Below, piece by piece: positions 25,975 to 31,133 of a DNA stretch of 31,133 nt. The stretch lies in NCBI GenBank assembly GCA_910587085.1, contig CAJUMC010000034.1, forward strand, positions 1-31,133, read 5' to 3'. Within the stretch, counting starts at the first letter, position 1. Each line of letters opens with the position of its first letter. Position numbers and translations under genes: made by a program. Below the pieces are notes generated by a model that saw nothing but the letters and a program-made list of their open reading frames with translations, was not told where the DNA came from and ran no database searches. Source of the stretch: an uncultured Lachnospiraceae bacterium (GTDB taxonomy: Bacteria; Bacillota; Clostridia; Lachnospirales; Lachnospiraceae).

Positions 25975-26024
25975 ATGCGCATTCCGCACATATTTTATGC
26001 GTATTTTGTACGCACTGTGCGCAT
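25975..26024. repeat. Nested palindrome downstream of the hydrolase gene
   Basis: Three inverted repeats share one centre: ATGCGCA/TGCGCAT (25975-25981 and 26018-26024), CGCACA/TGTGCG (25985-25990 and 26016-26021, partly exclusive with the first) and TGCGTA/TACGCA (25998-26003 and 26009-26014). No gene is supported in 25889-26122; the open frames there lack ribosome binding sites. Confidence 0.6.
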
Positions 26025-26122
26025 CCGCGGGCATTCCGGAACTATTGCTGTGACTCAGCCTCTTCCCGGCTATTCCCCGTGCCCCTGCGCGCTGTCATGG
26101 TTCACCTCGTCCAAAAACCCGG

Positions 26123-27841
26123 TCACGTCGCCTTAATCCAGTCCGCAATTACCTGAATAACCTCCTCCGATACATGCCCCTCCTGCCCGTACTCCGTAAC
26201 ATCCCTGGTTCCGTCCGACGGCATAAACAAATGGTTCAGCCCTTCAAACAGCCGGAAAGAAACATTCTTCTTTCCTTCCAGCAGCGTCTGCCAGGCGGCA
26301 AAATCCCGTTCGGGGTACACCTGAAAATCCGCTTCTCCCTGCAGGATCAGCATCGGCAAAGACGATTCCCGCGCGATGGCAGCCGTGTCAATTTCCGCCA
26401 GCGAAGCCCAGTAATTTCCGCACACTCCGAAAAGTGCCCCGGAAAGAACATCTTCCGGTATCTCCTCGCCCCGGCGTACACCGTCCACAAGCGCAAGCAC
26501 CTGCTCATAATCCTCCTGCAGCAGTTTCATCAGGACTTCCTGTTCGGATTCGTCAAGCTGGGCCTCTCTCATTGCGGCAATATTCTGGTCATACACAATC
26601 TCCCACAGCCCCCGCGGGGAACCTGCCAGCGAAATCATACCAGCCGTGTGCGGATTTTCCCTGACAAGATACGGTGCAAGCATCCCTCCGAGACTGTGCC
26701 CCAGTACATAGATACGGCTGCCGTCCACTCTTCCGTTTTCAGACAGAAACCGAATCGCACCGGCTGCATCCTCCAGAACCTCATCCTGTATTGTCACATT
26801 TTCCGTCACCAGATCGGGGTACTGGAAATAGCGCTTGTTATAGCGCAGTGTTGCAATACCCCGTTCCGCAAGGCCGTGTGCGATATCCGCAAACGGCGCA
26901 TTGCCAGCAGGCCCGACCGTTTCATTTTTGTCGCTCTGGCCCGAACCATGAATCAGCAGAACTACCGGAGGCCGCTCCGCGCCGTTCGGCACAGTCAGCA
27001 GGCCGTCAAGCAGATGCTCGCCGCTGCCGACGCTGACCTCGTATTCGGTGAAGCTTTCTGTTTTCACCGGCCCCGTTTCCGGCAGCGTTGTGGTCAGATA
27101 AATTCCTTCAATCGCACCGGAGGCGCCGTAAGTGATTGAGACAATCAAATTTTTCTTTTCATAGGCGATCTGAGCGCTCGCAAGCACATAGCCGCCGAAA
27201 TCCTCAATGCTGCCGCTTCCGCCGCCCGACGGGGGCTCCGGAAAGGATGCTTTCGCAAAAATCGCCGCTTTTTCAGGGTCTTCCGTTTGCTCCCCGGTAT
27301 CCGAAACCGGACCGCCCAGTTCCTGCACCGCCTTTTTCCATGCCGTTCTCATATCCCGCTCGGAAACCGCCCCGGCAAGTTCCGCAGAAAAGGAGCCGCA
27401 CAGCGAAAAATCACCGGAAAGCATTGCCCGTGCGTGCTGCAGGGTCAATTCCTTATAATATTCGGCAAGCTGGGCAGCCGTTCCGGAGAGAAGCGGGCCG
27501 GTTGACGGCTCATCCGGATTCTGCTCTGGTACCTGCCCCGTCCCTGTTGGACTGTCCGGACTCTGCTGTCCTGGTTCTCCCGGCTCTCCCGGCTCGCCCG
27601 GATTCCGCCCCGGCTCCTGATCGCTCCCTGTCGGGCTGTCCGGATTCTGCTGTCCCGGCTCACCCGGCTTTTCCGCTCCGGGTTCCTGCTCCGCTCCCGG
27701 CAGCGTCGGTCCGGGGCTCAGCATTTCTCCCAGAGGCCCGTTCTGCCAGGACTCCTTTTCTCCGGTGCAGCCCGCTATACAAACGGCGCAGGCCGCGAGT
27801 ACCGCACACAAAATGCGCGGCGTTCCTCCGTATCGCTTCAT
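26123..27841 (-). CDS. Alpha/beta-hydrolase lipoprotein with Gly/Pro/Glu-rich linker
   Basis: A 572-aa surface lipoprotein (lipobox CIAGC). About residues 30-115 form a low-complexity linker of GEPG, PDSPTG and QEPG units. A small domain of about 120-250 (LAEYYKELTLQHARAMLSGDF) resembles the DUF3887 domain that often precedes hydrolases. The alpha/beta-hydrolase domain covers about 270-572: oxyanion region LLIHGSGQSDKN, nucleophile Ser in LGHSLGGM (about residue 383), Asp probably in ILQGEADFQV and His in FEGLNHLF. An esterase or peptidase-like activity on an envelope substrate is likely; the substrate is unknown. AGGGGAG serves as ribosome binding site 7 bases before the ATG. It lies 36 bp after hflC and is probably the last gene of that operon. 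Confidence 0.88.
   Translation of the reverse strand: MKRYGGTPRILCAVLAACAVCIAGCTGEKESWQNGPLGEMLSPGPTLPGAEQEPGAEKPGEPGQQNPDSPTGSDQEPGRNPGEPGEPGEPGQQSPDSPTGTGQVPEQNPDEPSTGPLLSGTAAQLAEYYKELTLQHARAMLSGDFSLCGSFSAELAGAVSERDMRTAWKKAVQELGGPVSDTGEQTEDPEKAAIFAKASFPEPPSGGGSGSIEDFGGYVLASAQIAYEKKNLIVSITYGASGAIEGIYLTTTLPETGPVKTESFTEYEVSVGSGEHLLDGLLTVPNGAERPPVVLLIHGSGQSDKNETVGPAGNAPFADIAHGLAERGIATLRYNKRYFQYPDLVTENVTIQDEVLEDAAGAIRFLSENGRVDGSRIYVLGHSLGGMLAPYLVRENPHTAGMISLAGSPRGLWEIVYDQNIAAMREAQLDESEQEVLMKLLQEDYEQVLALVDGVRRGEEIPEDVLSGALFGVCGNYWASLAEIDTAAIARESSLPMLILQGEADFQVYPERDFAAWQTLLEGKKNVSFRLFEGLNHLFMPSDGTRDVTEYGQEGHVSEEVIQVIADWIKAT
27541..27669 (-). repeat. 45-bp imperfect direct repeat in the hydrolase linker
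   Basis: Two 45-bp copies (27541-27585 and 27625-27669) differ at about six positions and start 84 bp apart, exactly 28 codons. They encode the related segments EPGQQNPDSPTG and EPGQQSPDSPTG. The in-frame spacing shows that the linker grew by internal duplication. Confidence 0.85.
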
Positions 27842-27877
27842 CCTCCCGCTCCCCTTCCATCAAACAATACCACCTGC

Positions 27878-28858
27878 TTACTCAATGTTCCGGAATATCT
27901 TAGCAATCGGAGAATCCTCCGATAATATAAGCGTCTTGTTCCCTCCCTTCATCATTGTCCGCGCCGCATCAAGGGAACGGACGAAGGTATAAAATTCACT
28001 CCGCTCTCCGGTTGCATAGGCACCGGCCAGAATCCTCATGTATTCAGCCTCGCCCGCCGCAATGGTCTTTTCCGCCTCGGCCTTTGCCCGTGAAAGCAGG
28101 ATGGTGATCTCATTGTCCGTCGCGTTGCGTATCTTTTTCGCCTCCGACGCGCCCTCCGCAGTATAGGTGGCCGCAATATTATTCCGCTCCGAAATCATGC
28201 GTTCGTAAACGGCATTTTTATTGTCATCCGGCAGATCAAGATGCTTTGTCTCCACGCTGATGAGCTCGATGCCGTAGCGCGCAAGCGCATCCCCGATATT
28301 TACCATGATCGCGGCATCCAGCGCGCCGTCGCGGCCGCTGATTACATCACTCTGATTCATGCTGCTGATCACATTTTTAAGCGAATTATACACTATTGTA
28401 TTCAATCGGCTTTCCGCCTCGGCACGGGAATACAGCGTCTGCACATAGAGCTTCGGATCGGTGATGCGCCAGAGCACAAAGCTGTCGGCCACCATCGTTT
28501 TCTTATCCAGCGTAATAACATCCGACGCCTTCAGATCGTAGAGCAGCACCTCCTTATCCAGCGTCGACGCCGTCTCGATAAACGGCATCTTAAAGCTCAA
28601 GCCCGCGCTCGTAATCACACGCTCAATGCTGCCGAACCGCTTGATAAGCGTATACTCATTTTCTCCCGTAACAACCAGGGACATCCGAAGCAAGACAAGC
28701 AGGACAACCGCCGCAGCAATCAGTACCGCATTCCGAACCGGGTGCGGCTTTTTCACACGCACGATTTTCCCGCTTCCTCCGTTCCTGTTTTGATCGACAT
28801 AGCTGTAGGAATAAGTTGAGCTTTCCCTATTTATATTTTCCTTATTTGAGTTTTCCAT
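27878..28858 (-). CDS. hflC: HflC-type SPFH membrane protein
   Basis: An SPFH/band 7 protein of 326 aa that forms a membrane complex with HflK and, in characterised bacteria, modulates the FtsH protease. A polar N-terminal segment of about 45 residues (Asn, Ser and Tyr-rich) precedes one membrane helix (VLIAAAVVLLVLLRMSLVV). The SPFH domain follows (ENEYTLIKRFGSIERVITSA, LSFKMPFIETA), then a coiled-coil region (EGASEAKKIRNATDNEITIL) and AEAEKTIAAGEAEYMRILAG. The start at 28858 has GAGGA at good spacing; an in-frame GTG at 28912 has none. The long cytosolic N-terminal tail is unusual for HflC. It is 79 bp after hflK. Confidence 0.92.
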   Translation of the reverse strand: MENSNKENINRESSTYSYSYVDQNRNGGSGKIVRVKKPHPVRNAVLIAAAVVLLVLLRMSLVVTGENEYTLIKRFGSIERVITSAGLSFKMPFIETASTLDKEVLLYDLKASDVITLDKKTMVADSFVLWRITDPKLYVQTLYSRAEAESRLNTIVYNSLKNVISSMNQSDVISGRDGALDAAIMVNIGDALARYGIELISVETKHLDLPDDNKNAVYERMISERNNIAATYTAEGASEAKKIRNATDNEITILLSRAKAEAEKTIAAGEAEYMRILAGAYATGERSEFYTFVRSLDAARTMMKGGNKTLILSEDSPIAKIFRNIE

Positions 28859-28937
28859 TTTTTCCTCACATTCCGCCGCAGAAACGGCATTTTCATCCTG
28901 GTGAGTCCGCACCGCCCGAAAACAAGCTTCCTTTTGT

Positions 28938-29912
28938 CTACTCCTGCCCGGCGGTAAACGGTTCCAGCGGCAGTATGGTCTGCGTTTCGCTGTTCGAATC
29001 GTTGATAATTACTTTCAGTTCCGGCAGAACATCCTCCATCGCCTCAAAAAACATGCGCTGCTTCGTAATCAGAGGATTCTTAACATATTCTTCGTACATT
29101 GCATTGAATCTGGCCACCTGGCCCTCTGCCTCATTGATTCTGGCCTGCTTTGCCGCGTCGGCCTCCTTCGCAATCTGGTCGGCATCCGCCTCGGCGGCCG
29201 GCAGCGACTCGTTGCGGTACTTGTTCGCGTTGTTGATTTCCGTCTCCTTCTGCTGCTTCGCCGTCTCCACCGCCTTGAACGCCTCAAGCACGGCTGCGGT
29301 CGGCGGCTCCGCGTCCTGGATTGTAATGTTCACAAGCTGCAGTCCGATATCCCGCTCCTCCAGTCTCGCGATAATCTTGTCCCTGATCATCGCCTGTATC
29401 TCGCCTTTTCCGTTTGTGATCACACTGTCCACATCATAGCCGCTGATGACCGAGCGAATACAGCTCTGCGCAATGTTTTTCAGAATCTGCTCCGGTTTCT
29501 CCGCCGAGTACAGCATCTTGATCGGATTGGTCACTTTGTACTCCAAATAGAAATCCACGTTTACAAAGTTGAAATCCGACGTTATCATTATCGCTTCCTC
29601 TGAAAGCGTCGCATTCGAATTCATGTCATAGCCGATGGTAAGCCCTTTGATTGTCGTATCGACCATGGTGACCTTCTGCACAAACGGAATTTTAAAGTGC
29701 AGCCCCGGCTCGCTCTCGCAGGACGGCACGCCGAACGTTGTCACGACCGCCTGCTCCTGCTCACCGATTGTGTAAAATGCCTTGCTGAAGACAAACAGCA
29801 CTGCGACAGCGATCACCCCGATGATAATGAATTTTTTCATTTTTCGGATGTCCAAATCATTCATACTTCTGCCTCTGTTCCATTGATTGAACTGCTGATT
29901 CTGGTGATTCAT
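28938..29912 (-). CDS. hflK: HflK-type SPFH membrane protein
   Basis: SPFH/band 7 partner of HflC, 324 aa. A short Asn/Gln-rich N-terminus is followed by a membrane helix (KFIIIGVIAVAVLFVFSKAF), the SPFH domain (IGEQEQAVVTTFGVPSCESE, PGLHFKIPFVQKV), and a charged coiled coil rich in Ala and Glu (AEADADQIAKEADAAKQARI). It lacks the long Gly-rich N-terminal tail of proteobacterial HflK. Which of the two paralogues deserves which name is judged by order (HflK first) and by QDAEPPTAAVLEAFKAV, typical of HflK. The start at 29912 has GGGGGAG 7 bases upstream. The complex is expected to surround FtsH in the membrane; ftsH is not in the window. Confidence 0.92.
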   Translation of the reverse strand: MNHQNQQFNQWNRGRSMNDLDIRKMKKFIIIGVIAVAVLFVFSKAFYTIGEQEQAVVTTFGVPSCESEPGLHFKIPFVQKVTMVDTTIKGLTIGYDMNSNATLSEEAIMITSDFNFVNVDFYLEYKVTNPIKMLYSAEKPEQILKNIAQSCIRSVISGYDVDSVITNGKGEIQAMIRDKIIARLEERDIGLQLVNITIQDAEPPTAAVLEAFKAVETAKQQKETEINNANKYRNESLPAAEADADQIAKEADAAKQARINEAEGQVARFNAMYEEYVKNPLITKQRMFFEAMEDVLPELKVIINDSNSETQTILPLEPFTAGQE

Positions 29913-30331
29913 ACTCTATCTCCCCCGTTCTGAAGCGTTCTTCCGCCAAGAAAGTTCCCGGGCGGCACAGCTTCCCCATGCCTTCCCCTGTCTCCTGCGG
30001 ATTTTCCGGCGGCAGTCCCTGCCCGCCATATACCGTTCCGTGCCGCCGTGCTGTTTTCCGTTTACGGCAGCCGCATACTCCATACGCTCATGCAGCTTAG
30101 CCCCGCGGAAGCCCTCGGCCGGCGTGTTCTTGTCGGCGGCATACCCGTACCATCATGCAGCCTTGCCCGTGAAAACACCGTTTTTTCCGGATAACAAGCC
30201 GGCACCGGTCTATTGCGGCCCCAGCGGCCGCGCATGCAATGCCTTCTTGGCTGCTGCCCGCCCGCTATGATATTTTCATCATATCACAGAACCATTAAAA
30301 TCAGCCTTAAAATTCATTAAAAAACGATAAA
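29913..30331. other. 419-bp gap upstream of hflK
   Basis: GC-rich in its lower 330 bp and AT-rich near 30260-30330. No gene is supported; the open frame at 30040-30270 on plus and a 57-codon minus frame lack ribosome binding sites. A possible extended -10 (TGATATGAT, minus strand, 30278-30286) could serve the hflK operon but has no good -35 and would give a leader of about 360 nt. No clear terminator for the HAD gene was seen. Confidence 0.35.
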
Positions 30332-30988
30332 TTATTTTCTGAGAGAAACACAGTAATCCGTCATCTCCTTCATGCTTTCGGCAACAGCCACGGCACCCGC
30401 CTTTTCCAGCTCCTCCATGCCTCCATAGCCCCAGGTCACGCCGAGACACGGGATGCCGAGCTGCCCGGCTCCCTCCACATCATATTTCCGATCCCCGATC
30501 ATCAGCGCCTCCTCCCGTTTTAAGACGCCGAGCCTCTCCAAGGTATAGCTGACCACATCCGCCTTTTTAGATCGCGACCGATCCATCGTGGCCCCTCCAA
30601 TCACCTCAAAAAAACCTTCCAGCCCGAAATGCTCCAGAATTCTTTTCGCCATGTGTTCCGGCTTTGAGGTAGCTACCGCCAGCACAAACCCGGCTTCCCG
30701 CAGGCAGGTCAGCGCCTCCGCCACACCGGCATACAGCCTGTTTTCGCCCCAGCCGACAGCCTCGTACCGCTCGCGGTATTTTGTTGTCGCTTCCTGGGCG
30801 CGCTCCTCCGAAAAGCCGCAGCCCTGTTCAAAACTCTCCATCAGAGGCGGCCCGATCACCCAAGTCAGCTCGTCCGCCGGCGGAGGTGTGATCCCGAATG
30901 CCTCCAGCGCATACTGAAAACATTTCGTAATGCCCTCTTTCGGGTCTGTCAGAGTTCCGTCCAGATCAAACAGCAGATATCTTACCAT
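30332..30988 (-). CDS. HAD-superfamily phosphatase (phosphoglycolate phosphatase-like)
   Basis: A 218-aa cytosolic hydrolase of HAD subfamily I. Motif I is FDLDGTLTD with the nucleophile Asp8 and acid/base Asp10. Motif II is the Thr/Ser in VATSKPEHM, motif III Lys near SRSKKADVV, and motif IV MIGDRKYDVEGA. The helical cap contains WVIGPPLMESF, a feature of the branch often annotated as phosphoglycolate phosphatase or 5'-nucleotidase-like. The substrate is probably a small phosphate ester and cannot be fixed from sequence. The start at 30988 follows AGGAGGAG. It is monocistronic with a promoter at 31033-31061. Confidence 0.92.
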   Translation of the reverse strand: MVRYLLFDLDGTLTDPKEGITKCFQYALEAFGITPPPADELTWVIGPPLMESFEQGCGFSEERAQEATTKYRERYEAVGWGENRLYAGVAEALTCLREAGFVLAVATSKPEHMAKRILEHFGLEGFFEVIGGATMDRSRSKKADVVSYTLERLGVLKREEALMIGDRKYDVEGAGQLGIPCLGVTWGYGGMEELEKAGAVAVAESMKEMTDYCVSLRK

Positions 30989-31032
30989 TCCGTCTCCTCC
31001 TGATTATATACCAAACATTTGTTTTTCCACCC

Positions 31033-31061
31033 ATTCTAGCGCAAAATAAAAAACTTTTCAA
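31033..31061 (-). promoter_or_regulatory. Promoter of the HAD phosphatase gene
   Basis: Minus-strand -35 TTGAAA (31056-31061), a 17-bp spacer and -10 TAGAAT (31033-31038). The predicted start near 31026 gives a leader of about 38 nt ending in AGGAGGAG and the ATG. Confidence 0.7.
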
Positions 31062-31068
31062 CCCTTAT

Positions 31069-31091
31069 CGTTTACCGCGTCACGGTAAACG
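31069..31091. repeat. 9-bp inverted repeat upstream of the HAD promoter
   Basis: CGTTTACCG (31069-31077) and CGGTAAACG (31083-31091) with a 5-bp centre. It lies 7 bp upstream of the -35 box, where a dimeric regulator could bind. No T-tract follows on either strand, so a terminator is less likely. Confidence 0.6.
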
Positions 31092-31133
31092 CACGATTTT
31101 ATGTCTATCCGCCAAAGAAAAAATCTGATATAT

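Noticed and set aside
30040..30270. 76-codon plus-strand frame upstream of hflK
   Set aside because: No ribosome binding site, unusual Cys/Pro/Ala-rich composition, and no similarity to a known family that I recognise.

Overview
The window looks like a chromosomal segment of an anaerobic, gut-type Firmicute, most likely Lachnospiraceae. The basis is strong GGAGG-type ribosome binding sites, multi-gene carbohydrate operons with lipoprotein solute-binding proteins and no dedicated ATPase, an AraC-type regulator, and a small clostridial-type protein. This is a family-level inference from gene content; no rRNA or tRNA gene is present to fix the taxonomy.

Layout. (1) Positions 1-813 hold one small hydrophilic gene of unknown function with its own promoter and a bidirectional terminator. 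(2) Positions 1094-19028 are one long minus-strand operon of 12 genes read from high to low coordinates: a giant membrane-anchored solute-binding protein (967 aa), two permeases, an NHL-propeller/TPR membrane protein, a Yip1-family membrane protein, a DUF5696 lipoprotein, a second permease pair, a second solute-binding lipoprotein, a secreted GH10 xylanase lipoprotein, an intracellular GH10 xylanase and an intracellular GH3 beta-xylosidase. A divergent AraC-type regulator (19429-20307) lies at its head. The control region between them shows phased direct repeats, a 17-bp-spaced promoter and a downstream cre-like site, which together suggest induction by the AraC protein and catabolite repression. 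(3) Positions 20329-22811 hold a membrane-bound c-di-GMP phosphodiesterase (degenerate GGDEF plus intact EAL) behind a near-consensus promoter, followed by a small protein gene whose leader can form a pairing that includes part of its Shine-Dalgarno sequence. (4) Positions 23026-30988 are minus-strand housekeeping and envelope genes: clpB, an alpha/beta-hydrolase lipoprotein, hflC, hflK and a HAD phosphatase.

How the genes work together. The secreted GH10 enzyme should cut xylan at the cell surface. The solute-binding proteins and permeases import xylo-oligosaccharides using a shared ATPase encoded elsewhere. The cytosolic GH10 and GH3 enzymes finish the breakdown to xylose. Between the two transporter halves sits a conserved-looking but uncharacterised set (967-aa binding protein, NHL/TPR protein, Yip1 protein, DUF5696 protein). 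This is the best candidate in the window for an undescribed system, possibly an envelope complex that captures or trims glycans next to the importer.

No CRISPR array, insertion sequence, prophage, tRNA or rRNA was seen.
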